The notes under the pieces were generated by a model. That model was not told the origin of the DNA. It made no database searches and worked only from the letters and a program-made list of their open reading frames with translations. The position numbers and the translations under genes are program-made. A stretch of DNA of 64,000 nucleotides from Pseudoalteromonas luteoviolacea (GTDB taxonomy: Bacteria > Pseudomonadota > Gammaproteobacteria > Enterobacterales > Alteromonadaceae), in assembly GCF_000814765.1 (NCBI RefSeq), contig NZ_JWIC01000007.1, forward strand, positions 470,081-534,080, read 5' to 3'. Position 1 is the stretch's first letter. The number at the start of each line of letters is the position of its first letter. Below are positions 42,428-50,140 of this stretch, one piece after another.

Positions 42428-43123
42428 TTAAATCTGCGTTGAGTCTAGTATTTGGCTCATGATGGTATGCAATACCGCCCAACATGCTGTTGGATTACTT
42501 TGTGCGATAAAGTGGCCTCCATTAATATGGATGATATTGAAATCCATACAAAGGTGTTTAAAACAGCCAAGTACTTTTGGGCTTACCAAGTAATCTCTAT
42601 TAGCCTTGATATAAGTGACTGGCAGCATAATAGGTTGCGTCGGTTTCTGAGCGTGTTGAATGCGTTTTAAGCGCCGCTTACGTGTTTTGATAGAGGTATG
42701 TTGCAATGACTGATAAAACAAGTCCACCAGCTCTTTACTCTTATGACCACCGAACAGGACATAGCTTAACATTGCATCGGGAATAAGGCGCTTTTGTATC
42801 AATGAGATTGGCAGTAAGTGAGCAAATTTACTCAGCACTGATGGCCGCTCTAAAAAGCTTGCCGCAAAAATAATATGCTTGATATTCAGGCCTTTTAACT
42901 GACATAGTTCATAGGCAATGAGCCCTGAATATGATTCCGCGAAGATGATAACTTCTTGGGAGTTTAATCGCTGTGCCAGTTCTTTTGCTTGTTGCTTAGG
43001 GCAATCAGCGCTAAAGGTTGATAGCGGCACAATTTCAAAAGGAAGGCTTTTCTGGATATGTTCTAATAAAGGCGTGAAAAGTACCCCTGTACCATCCATA
43101 CCTGGCAGTAGTATGAGTCTAAT
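42428..43123 (-). CDS. Alpha/beta hydrolase, apparently initiated at ATT
   Basis: 231 residues if started at ATT 43123, 223 if at ATG 43099. Family members open with (M)RLILLPGMDGTG; the ATG start would remove the first strand and the oxyanion loop. AAGGAG (minus, 43136-43131) sits 7 bases before ATT, and no ATG/GTG/TTG lies upstream in frame before a stop, to judge from the sequence. Nucleophile elbow: FAESYSGLIAYEL (Ser in ESYSG, about residue 60); a late His is in INGGHFIAQS. Substrate unknown. Confidence 0.8.
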   Translation of the reverse strand: MRLILLPGMDGTGVLFTPLLEHIQKSLPFEIVPLSTFSADCPKQQAKELAQRLNSQEVIIFAESYSGLIAYELCQLKGLNIKHIIFAASFLERPSVLSKFAHLLPISLIQKRLIPDAMLSYVLFGGHKSKELVDLFYQSLQHTSIKTRKRRLKRIQHAQKPTQPIMLPVTYIKANRDYLVSPKVLGCFKHLCMDFNIIHINGGHFIAQSNPTACWAVLHTIMSQILDSTQI

Positions 43124-43271
43124 GTAGTCTCTCCTTCGATTAAATAGGCTTTGCTATGTGTTCAACAAAAATTATCAATAAAGCAAATGTTAATCAAGAT
43201 TACGAGTGAAAAGCAGGTATTTAAATGGTTTGAAAGGGTGAGATTGTTGATATTGTTATCGTTATTCAGTA

Positions 43272-43286
43272 GTAAAGGGGCTTTAC
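43272..43286 (+). repeat. GTAAAGGGGCTTTAC motif
   Basis: Near-perfect palindrome within the 43124-43348 gap, a variant of the motif at 14324 and 25758. Confidence 0.45.
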
Positions 43287-43348
43287 ACCCCTATTATACT
43301 CAAGTCATGCAATTTGATGAGTGTGACTAAGTGATTTGAAACGTGAGA

Positions 43349-43849
43349 TTAATAAGCTCCGTCACTGTATATCAACTCATAACTGTGGCTATAAATTTCT
43401 AGGATATTGCCAAATGGGTCTTCCATATAAATCATGCGATATGGCTTTTCACCGGGATAGTAGTACCTAGGTGCTGCCATGCGCTTTTTGCCACCCGCTG
43501 CGACAATGCGCTCGGCAAGCTCTTCTACATTAGGGTCTTGTACACAAAAATGAAAGATACCGGTTTTCCAATACTCAAAGTTGTCATCTGGGTTAGTTTG
43601 GTTTTTGAATTGAAATAACTCTACGCCAATTCTGTCACCCGTTGATAAATGCGCAATTTTAAAGCTGTCCCAATTTGCACCAAATACATCGGTGCACATT
43701 TGGCCAATGGCACTGTTGTCTTCAGTGATCTCTGTGGGTTTCATGATTAAATACCAACCCAGTACTTGGGTATAAAACTCAACGGCCTTTTCAAGATCTG
43801 GTACTGAGATACCAATATGGGAAAAATTTCTTGGATAAACCTTGTTCAT
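43349..43849 (-). CDS. VOC-family (glyoxalase/dioxygenase fold) protein
   Basis: 166 residues. Two betaalphabetabetabeta modules: the first opens FSHIGISVPDLEKAVEFYTQVLGWYL (metal His 13 region), the second contains IFHFCVQDPNVEELAERIVAAGG and ends YRMIYMEDPFGNILEIYSHSYEL (metal-binding Glu). May be a lyase, dioxygenase or resistance protein. Divergent from a LysR regulator 92 bp away, which likely controls it. Confidence 0.88.
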   Translation of the reverse strand: MNKVYPRNFSHIGISVPDLEKAVEFYTQVLGWYLIMKPTEITEDNSAIGQMCTDVFGANWDSFKIAHLSTGDRIGVELFQFKNQTNPDDNFEYWKTGIFHFCVQDPNVEELAERIVAAGGKKRMAAPRYYYPGEKPYRMIYMEDPFGNILEIYSHSYELIYSDGAY

Positions 43850-43941
43850 AAAATGTGCTCCTCACTGTGATGTGAGCAGGTTACAAATCAAAGTTCATTA
43901 AGTAAAATTATCAATAATTATTAATTTGAGTACAAAATGTA

Positions 43942-44829
43942 ATGATTAATCTAATCTGGCTACGTACTTTTTGCACCTTGGTTGAAATTGGTCACTTCAC
44001 GCGCACCGCACAGCAACTTCACATGACACAATCAGGCGTGAGCCAACATATTAACAAGCTAGAGCAACAGTTGGATAAAACTCTGCTGTTGCGCGAAGGA
44101 AAGCAATTTTCACTTTCAGAAGCCGGTGAAAAGTTATATGTGCATGGGCAAGATATACTTCATGGGGTATCTTCGTTGGAAAAGCTCATCGGGGAAGATC
44201 CAGCTTACAAAGGCAAAGTGCGAGTGATGTCACCTGGTAGTGTGGGATTAAAGTTGTATCCGAGTTTACTCAATTTACAGCAGCGCTATCGCGACCTCAC
44301 GATTGATTATCGGTTTGCTCCTAATCGTGAAATCGAAGAGGCCATTGCTAGTAAACATGCCGATATTGGCTTGATGAGTAAAAAGTCCAGTGATGCCAAC
44401 GTGCACTGTGAAGCCATTGCTCAGGAGCAATTATTACTTGTGACGCCAAGAAACTTGGGCTCACCTGATTGGCAGTCGCTCAGTACGTTGGGCTATATCA
44501 ACCACCCCGATGGCAGTCATCATGCAGAGTTATTACTTGGCGCAAATTTTCCTGAGTTCCAGCACAGTGACTTACTAAAAAATCAAGGCTTTTCAAATCA
44601 AATAGGGTTAATTCTAGAACCTGTCGCACGAGGTTTTGGGTTTACGGTATTGCCTGCCCATGCTGTCGCTGCCTTTGCGCAGCCTGAGCTTATTGCGGCT
44701 CACCCTTTAATACATCCTGTTTATGAGACTGTCTATCTAGGTACACATCGAAATACAGCGCAGCCACAACGTGTCAGTGTTCTGATTAATGAGATTAAAG
44801 GGTGTTTGGGGAGCAGCGCAAATGGGTGA
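43942..44829 (+). CDS. LysR-family transcriptional regulator
   Basis: 295 residues. LysR HTH at 1-60: MINLIWLRTFCTLVEIGHFTRTAQQL, QSGVSQHINKLEQQL, REGKQFSLSEAG. Effector domain from about 90. Divergent from the VOC protein gene, the probable target. Confidence 0.92.
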   Translation: MINLIWLRTFCTLVEIGHFTRTAQQLHMTQSGVSQHINKLEQQLDKTLLLREGKQFSLSEAGEKLYVHGQDILHGVSSLEKLIGEDPAYKGKVRVMSPGSVGLKLYPSLLNLQQRYRDLTIDYRFAPNREIEEAIASKHADIGLMSKKSSDANVHCEAIAQEQLLLVTPRNLGSPDWQSLSTLGYINHPDGSHHAELLLGANFPEFQHSDLLKNQGFSNQIGLILEPVARGFGFTVLPAHAVAAFAQPELIAAHPLIHPVYETVYLGTHRNTAQPQRVSVLINEIKGCLGSSANG

Positions 44830-44860
44830 TGCATAGAAGTACCCCCAACTTCCTTTACGT

Positions 44861-45664
44861 TTAATTTATACTGCGCAGCATTTTTTGGAAGAAGCTGTCT
44901 AGCTCAACGACTCTATTTTGTTCTAGTGGCGGTGCTTTTTTACTGCCTTTAAATTGACTCAGTTGCGCTTCAATAAATGCGTTCAGTTCGGGGATCTTTG
45001 GGCCCAGTGTTTTCTCTGTTGTGCGCTTTTTCTCAGTGACGAGTGAGCAAATCTTATCGAGTAATATGGAGTCATCAATCACCTCACTTGCCAAGGTTTC
45101 AAACTCGATAGGGGGTGGACAATGAAAGCGCTCTATCCATTTTACCGCGCATAGTGCACGCAACACGTAGAGGTACTTCTTATGCGATACCAAATCGGCC
45201 TTTAAATGCGCACGATAATTGTTTTTTGCCATGTTAAAATAGTGGTAAATACCACGGTCAACTCTATAGTGCGTTTTAAATAGAGACATGGCTTGATGCT
45301 TAAAGTGATCGCAATTGACATACACAATAGAGGACTGCAGCCACTCTCCGATAGCAGGGTTTGATGCGTGCAGCAGTTTAAGTGCTTTACGAAGCTCCCA
45401 GCCATTGATGTCGATGTCATCAATTATGGGGTATTCAATAACATCTCGTTTATCTTCTAGCATCACCGACAAGTACCAGTCTTGCTTGTGAACATAGATA
45501 AAGCGTACATCAAAGTCGCTATTTGGAGACTCAAACCCCCATGCACGACTGCCCGATTCAATGGCGTAAAGGACCTTTACATTGTACTCGCGCTCTGCGT
45601 TTTTGATGCGCTCCATGATTTCATCATGGATTTCTGGTGCGATTTTATTTCTTTTTTCAGTCAT
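44861..45664 (-). CDS. RlaP-like nucleotidyltransferase of the RNA-repair operon
   Basis: 267 residues from MTEKRNKIAPE, a start overlapping nothing and 2 bp beyond the rtcA stop. The nucleotidyltransferase signature is clear: IESGSRAWGFESPNSDFDVRFIYVH (GS...DxD). It belongs to the COG3541-type family; proteins like this next to RtcB/RtcA have been named RlaP (RNA-ligase-associated). It probably adds a nucleotide to damaged RNA ends or handles cyclic phosphates; activity not established. It is last in the sigma-54 controlled operon. Confidence 0.85.
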   Translation of the reverse strand: MTEKRNKIAPEIHDEIMERIKNAEREYNVKVLYAIESGSRAWGFESPNSDFDVRFIYVHKQDWYLSVMLEDKRDVIEYPIIDDIDINGWELRKALKLLHASNPAIGEWLQSSIVYVNCDHFKHQAMSLFKTHYRVDRGIYHYFNMAKNNYRAHLKADLVSHKKYLYVLRALCAVKWIERFHCPPPIEFETLASEVIDDSILLDKICSLVTEKKRTTEKTLGPKIPELNAFIEAQLSQFKGSKKAPPLEQNRVVELDSFFQKMLRSIN

Positions 45665-45666
45665 AA

Positions 45667-46707
45667 CTAATCCAAATACACTTTCCAAAGCGTGTCGCTG
45701 AGCTGTTGCGTCTTGATACAAACTCCGCTGAGTTGTTCTATTACATCAATGTTGGTGGCAGTATGGCTACTGAGCTCATTGGTGGTAAAACTACCTCTGC
45801 CTGCCAATGCCATGGGTAACAAAAGCTGATCAGCCAAATGTTCTTCTACCGCAGCCCCCGACTTTAGGTAGTGTTTGAGTGACTTGACTGTGCGTCTAGC
45901 GACTTGCTCTGCGCGCAGGCCAAGCTCACCCATTTGCTCGAACATGGCTATTTGCTTTTTATTTCCGACACTCAGATGAAAGCTATTGCCTTGCCCATAC
46001 GCTTTTGCCTCGAGTACCTCTGTTTTTGGCGCATGCCACCCTAATAGTTGTTTTGCTTCTTCTATCTCTCGTTTCGCCACCGAATGCTTAACCCCAGCAA
46101 CGATGGATAAAGCGCCGCAGTGACTTTGTTGCTGTTCAAGTTCTGCGCCCGGCTTTTCGAACATACACGCAGATAAGCCTTCGATTGGAGTGATGTCAAT
46201 TTGCCAGCTCCCTCCTCCTGCAGGGAAAAAGCCTAACTTGTGAGTGTTAATTTTGCAGTCTAGCCCCATAGATTTGAGCGCAGGTAAAAATGACTGCTCA
46301 AAAAAGGTTAATGATGGCGACATACCGTTGTGTGTTCCACCGTGTAGGATGACTGTAGATGCTTTCCCTGCGAGCGCAAGAGGCAATAAAACAGTTTGGC
46401 AAACCAGTACTGTGCTACCGGCGGTGCCTATTTTAAATTCATATTCCCCGGGCTTGGTAGTAGCAGGCGTAAATTTAATGTGCTGTGAGCCTAACTCTGC
46501 GCCTTCAACAATCGCATCACAGATTTGCTGTGCCGCGAGCACACACGTTAAGTGCTGTCGCATCAGTCCCGGTTTTTTCCTACCTGCACGAATATTTTGA
46601 ATTTCTATGGGCTGATTTAACAGCATAGATAAGCTTAATGCGGTTCTTAAAATTTGTCCGCCGCCCTCGCCTTTAGAGCCATCAATTATTATTGTTTTTT
46701 TGTTCAT
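45667..46707 (-). CDS. rtcA: RNA 3'-terminal phosphate cyclase
   Basis: 346 residues from MNKKTIIIDGSKGEGGGQILRTAL. It converts 3'-phosphate RNA ends to 2',3'-cyclic phosphates using ATP. Signatures: GEGGGQILRTALSLS (N-terminal), HGGTHNGMSPS (the HGGT motif), and the segment ending GLRAEQVARRTVKSL. The catalytic His (in a segment before GSFTTNELSSHTATNI, about residue 310) fits the family. Begins 2 bp after the rtcB stop; ATG 46707 has GGTAAG ahead. Confidence 0.95.
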   Translation of the reverse strand: MNKKTIIIDGSKGEGGGQILRTALSLSMLLNQPIEIQNIRAGRKKPGLMRQHLTCVLAAQQICDAIVEGAELGSQHIKFTPATTKPGEYEFKIGTAGSTVLVCQTVLLPLALAGKASTVILHGGTHNGMSPSLTFFEQSFLPALKSMGLDCKINTHKLGFFPAGGGSWQIDITPIEGLSACMFEKPGAELEQQQSHCGALSIVAGVKHSVAKREIEEAKQLLGWHAPKTEVLEAKAYGQGNSFHLSVGNKKQIAMFEQMGELGLRAEQVARRTVKSLKHYLKSGAAVEEHLADQLLLPMALAGRGSFTTNELSSHTATNIDVIEQLSGVCIKTQQLSDTLWKVYLD

Positions 46708-46709
46708 TC

Positions 46710-47936
46710 TTACCCTTTTACACAAACAACTTGTTTTAATGTGTGTACAACTTCGACTAAGTCTTGTTGCGCCGCCATCACCTTATCTATGTCTTTATAA
46801 GCATGTGGGATCTCATCAATCACGGCTTCATCTTTGCGGCATTCAACGCCTTTGGTCGCTGCGACTTGATCTGCAATGTTAAACACTTTTTTTGCTTTGG
46901 TACGAGACATAACACGTCCTGCACCATGGCTACAGCTATTGAAGCTATCTGGGTTTCCTAAACCGCGGACAATATAAGAGCGTGCGCCCATGTTACCCGG
47001 AATAATCCCCATTTCTCCTCGCTCTGCACGTAAAGCCCCTTTACGAGTGACATAACACTGCTTACCAAAGTGTTCTTCTCGAGAGATATAGTTATGGTGG
47101 CAATTAACCGCAACATCCATGGTATCAAATTGAATAGGGATCTCAGAGCGCAGTGCTTTCAATGCATTAAACATCATAATGTCACGATTTTTTGCAGCGA
47201 AATCTTGCGCCCATTCTACCGCCTCAACGTAATCATCAAAATAAGTACTTCCCTCTTTTAAATAAGCGAGATCCATATCTGGTAAGTGCTGTTGGTGGCG
47301 CTGCATTTCTTTTTTAGCGAGCTCTATAAAATAAGTACCGATACGATTACCGACCCCTCTACTGCCTGAGTGCAGCATTATCCAAACATGCTCAGTTTCA
47401 TCAATACATAGCTCCAAAAAGTGATTACCTGTGCCCATGGTACCTAGGTGGTTTATGTGATTACTTTTTGCAATCGCTGGATGCTTGGCACAGATTTGAT
47501 TAAACCTAGCTTCTAAATTAAGCCATTGCTGTTCGACCAACTTGGGAATATTCCCCCAAGCACCTACGTCGCGCTTTCTGCGATTAGCTGTGCGTCCATG
47601 CGGCACCGCTGCTTCAAAAGCACTGCGAATAGATTTTAGGTTGTCGGGTAAATCGGCTGCTTTTAGCGTGGTGCGGGTTGCGACCATACCACAGCCAATA
47701 TCGACGCCCACAGCAGCAGGAATAACAGCGTCAACAGAGGGGATCACACTTCCTATGGTTGCCCCCTTGCCTAGGTGGACATCTGGCATCACAGCAATGT
47801 GACTATGCACGATGTCCATCGCCGCAATATTTTCTAGTTGTTGTTTTGCCGCATTTTCAAATGGCACCCCTTTTGTCCATGCCTTAATGGGGTGTTTATT
47901 GCCTGTTTGTAATACTTCGTAGTGAGACTTACACAT
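46710..47936 (-). CDS. rtcB: RNA-splicing ligase RtcB
   Basis: 408 residues, the same as E. coli RtcB. It joins 2',3'-cyclic-phosphate or 3'-phosphate ends to 5'-OH ends with GTP and manganese. Key elements: PDVHLGKGATIGSV, VGVDIGCGMVATRT (Cys metal ligand), GTMGTGNHFLEL, HSGSRGVGN, AVNCHHNY and SHGAGRVMSR (guanylylated His is in this last motif). Start MCKSHYEVL 47936 with AGGAG before it; it overlaps the upstream slipin frame by 8 bases, so translation is coupled. Confidence 0.96.
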   Translation of the reverse strand: MCKSHYEVLQTGNKHPIKAWTKGVPFENAAKQQLENIAAMDIVHSHIAVMPDVHLGKGATIGSVIPSVDAVIPAAVGVDIGCGMVATRTTLKAADLPDNLKSIRSAFEAAVPHGRTANRRKRDVGAWGNIPKLVEQQWLNLEARFNQICAKHPAIAKSNHINHLGTMGTGNHFLELCIDETEHVWIMLHSGSRGVGNRIGTYFIELAKKEMQRHQQHLPDMDLAYLKEGSTYFDDYVEAVEWAQDFAAKNRDIMMFNALKALRSEIPIQFDTMDVAVNCHHNYISREEHFGKQCYVTRKGALRAERGEMGIIPGNMGARSYIVRGLGNPDSFNSCSHGAGRVMSRTKAKKVFNIADQVAATKGVECRKDEAVIDEIPHAYKDIDKVMAAQQDLVEVVHTLKQVVCVKG

Positions 47937-49557
47937 GCGCTTCTCTCCTCTTTTGCTGATCCCCAAGGTTTACCACGTTATTCATTAACCCATCTAACCC
48001 GCCGTAGACGGTCAAGCTCTCTATTTTGTCAGCAATCTTTTCTAGTGCCTCTAGCTCTTTTAGTCGCATTAAAGTGGGATTGTTTTCCATCACTTTTGCG
48101 GTGTTATGCAAGCTACGTGTTGCAGCGGTTTCTTCTCTGCGCTTTATCACGTTTGCCTCAGCCGCTTTTTGCGCTTCAACAACCTGATTTAAAATCGTTT
48201 TCATCTCTCCAGGTAATATAATGTCTTTCATTCCCACGTGATTTAATTCAACACCTACTGCATTTAAACGTTCATCAACGAGTTCTTTAACGGTTTCATT
48301 GATATAGAGTTTATCAAGCAGCAAGTCATCTAAGTCTTGAGTGCCTACGGCCTCTCTGAGTGCTAATTGTAAAGCGTTATAAGCAAATGATTCGATGTCT
48401 TCAACGCTTTGCGCGGCGAGTTTGGTATCAATAATTTGGATACTCGCACTTAAATTAATACGCAGACTCACTCTGTCTTTACTTAAGATCTCTTGACCAG
48501 ATACCTCTAGCATTTGTGTTCTACAATCAAATATTTTCAATTCAATATTGTGGTTAAATTGCCATAATCCATACTGTCCCGGTGGCAACTCACGTACCAG
48601 CGTGTTATTGACATATAAAAGTCCGATATGATCACTTTCAACCGATATATCTATAATTGGCGCACTCGCTTGTGTTGTTGGTGCTTTAAACAGTTGACTG
48701 GCGTTGTTGAGGCCAGATTGATTAATACTTGTCAAAAGGCTGTCGTCTACATATAGATTGTGACTGATATCGAGCCTTTCCATATGGATATCACCAGCCT
48801 CTTTCCAAAGGTATAGGTGCTCTCCTGGTGGCACAATGCCTTTTAAGACTTGATTGACATACAATAGTCCCACTTCTTCAGGCCCCAGTACTTGATGAGA
48901 AATACTTGTGACTTCTTTATGTTTATCATAGATATGTGCGCCAGCTTGTGCCGAAATTGTGCGACAGTCAAAGGTTTGTAATTCAAAGTCACGATTGAAT
49001 TGCCAAAGACCATAGCGACCTGCTGGCAGCTCACGAACAAGTTCGTTATCGGCAAATAAAAAGCCAATGTGTTCACGTTCGATGGTGATTTCATAAATCG
49101 GCTTACATGCCATGGTTTTCGGGCTTTTGATCAGTTTTGAGGCGAGATTAAGCCCCGCTTTTTCGATGAGCTTTAGAGTGCTTTCTTCCACGTAAAACTG
49201 CTCACTGATGTCTATTCGCTCTAAGCGGATCTCACCTGCATCTTTCCAAAGGTATAAGCTCTCACCCGGCGCAACAACCCCTTTTAAGGTGTCATTAAAA
49301 TACAACAATCCGACTTCTTGCTCGGTCAGTTTAAAATGACTGATATGTGTATGAAGATCTGGGTGCATGTGGTACATGCGAACCGCATCAGGCGCAGCAA
49401 AATATAATGAGTCTATGCTGTAAGTGACAAACTCAAGTTGATTATTAAAGTCCCAAAAGTTGTGCTTACCAGGGCCGAGTACGCGCTCAAATTGCTTATT
49501 TTTATATACGAATACGCGCTGTGTAGGTGACACGATATGTTGTTTTCTAAATTTCAT
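47929..49557 (-). CDS. Slipin/SPFH-family protein with duplicated N-terminal repeats
   Basis: 542 residues. Residues about 345-540 form a Band-7/SPFH domain (KDRVSLRINLSASIQI, LNAVGVELNHVGMKDIILPGEMKTILNQVVEAQKAAEANVIKRREE). Ahead of it, a unit of about 125 residues is duplicated (77-200 and 223-347; VGLLY.N..LKG.V.PGE.LYLW then HIG.L...LVRELP.G.YGLWQFN), plus a half copy at 8-50. No hydrophobic anchor is seen, unlike typical slipins. First protein gene after the tRNA-like cluster, overlapping rtcB. May scaffold the repair proteins as a ring or cage. Confidence 0.85.
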   Translation of the reverse strand: MKFRKQHIVSPTQRVFVYKNKQFERVLGPGKHNFWDFNNQLEFVTYSIDSLYFAAPDAVRMYHMHPDLHTHISHFKLTEQEVGLLYFNDTLKGVVAPGESLYLWKDAGEIRLERIDISEQFYVEESTLKLIEKAGLNLASKLIKSPKTMACKPIYEITIEREHIGFLFADNELVRELPAGRYGLWQFNRDFELQTFDCRTISAQAGAHIYDKHKEVTSISHQVLGPEEVGLLYVNQVLKGIVPPGEHLYLWKEAGDIHMERLDISHNLYVDDSLLTSINQSGLNNASQLFKAPTTQASAPIIDISVESDHIGLLYVNNTLVRELPPGQYGLWQFNHNIELKIFDCRTQMLEVSGQEILSKDRVSLRINLSASIQIIDTKLAAQSVEDIESFAYNALQLALREAVGTQDLDDLLLDKLYINETVKELVDERLNAVGVELNHVGMKDIILPGEMKTILNQVVEAQKAAEANVIKRREETAATRSLHNTAKVMENNPTLMRLKELEALEKIADKIESLTVYGGLDGLMNNVVNLGDQQKRREAHV

Positions 49558-49758
49558 TTTTTTCCTTATACAGCATCGTAACGGCCAACTAGCTATCTAC
49601 AATTTGGCTAAGTAAGTGCGTGGCTGGGGAGCATCCGGCTTGCCAACCTCGGGGTTTACTTAGCAAAAACTGCCTTAGTGTTAGCGGCGGTTACTTGCAA
49701 AGTGATGAGCTATTTAGCTCAAATATTTTTTACATCATCATGAGATGAATTTAATTTT

Positions 49759-49830
49759 TGGTGATTAGAGCGGGATTTGAACCCGCAACCCACGAACCTA
49801 AGTCGCTGCTCTACCGTTGAGCTATCTATC
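49759..49830 (-). ncRNA. tRNA-like RNA with encoded CCA
   Basis: Minus-strand RNA with a D arm GCTC-AACGGTA-GAGC, a 4-bp anticodon stem GCGA/TCGT around CTTAGGT (anticodon position UAG), a T arm GCGGG-TTCAAAT-CCCGC and 3' ACCA encoded. The acceptor stem is degenerate (about four of seven pairs), and a genuine leucine tRNA with this anticodon would be class II with a long variable arm. So it is probably a tRNA mimic or decayed tRNA. It is the last element before the slipin-rtcBA operon. Confidence 0.75.
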
Positions 49831-49902
49831 AAATAAGGGGAGTTGAACCCCGCACTTGCGTGCTATCCAAATCAGTCTCTTGACTGAGGTAGCCAATATC
49901 GG
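49831..49902 (-). ncRNA. tRNA-like element 2 (T-arm half)
   Basis: Directly upstream in the same transcript, abutting the previous element. It ends with a clear T arm, GGGG-TTCAACT-CCCC, preceded by a GCAC-GCAA-GTGC stem like a class II variable arm and a CAGTC-AAGA-GACTG hairpin. D and acceptor arms do not pair convincingly, and no CCA is encoded. Degenerate tRNA-like. Confidence 0.6.
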
Positions 49903-49904
49903 AA

Positions 49905-49962
49905 TACGTGCTTACAGAGTAAGTCGCACCGTTGTGTTATCTCGAAACACGACATCATGCTA
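49905..49962 (-). ncRNA. tRNA-like element 1 (D-arm/anticodon half)
   Basis: At the presumed start of the transcript. It has a D-arm-like CAC-AACG-GTG and an anticodon-arm-like hairpin built on CTTA/TAAG with UCU in the loop. No T arm of its own follows, so elements 1 and 2 together might be one interrupted tRNA-like molecule. Confidence 0.5.
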
Positions 49963-49973
49963 CGAGGTTACTA

Positions 49974-49991
49974 TTCCAAGGTACGTGCCAA
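49974..49991 (-). promoter_or_regulatory. Sigma-54 promoter of the tRNA-like/slipin/rtcBA operon
   Basis: Minus-strand TTGGCACGTACCTTGGAA fits the -24/-12 consensus TTGGCACG-N4-TTGC, with the -12 GC replaced by GG. Transcription would start near 49963, right at the tRNA-like cluster. The divergent rtcR gene encodes the matching activator. Confidence 0.75.
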
Positions 49992-50140
49992 GCTTAAAAT
50001 AAATGTAAGATTTGTTTTTAACTTGTTGTTTTATAACGATTAAAAATTTATTTTGGTTGTTTCTTTTTTAATTTTTACTTGTTCTTTTTTCTCTAAAATG
50101 TTTCCATAATTATAATTTTGTATCTATTTGGATATAGGTT

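Noticed and set aside
49741..49980. Ordinary functional tRNA genes
   Set aside because: Only the D, anticodon and T arms are partly right; acceptor stems are broken and the UAG anticodon comes with a short variable loop. Called tRNA-like instead.
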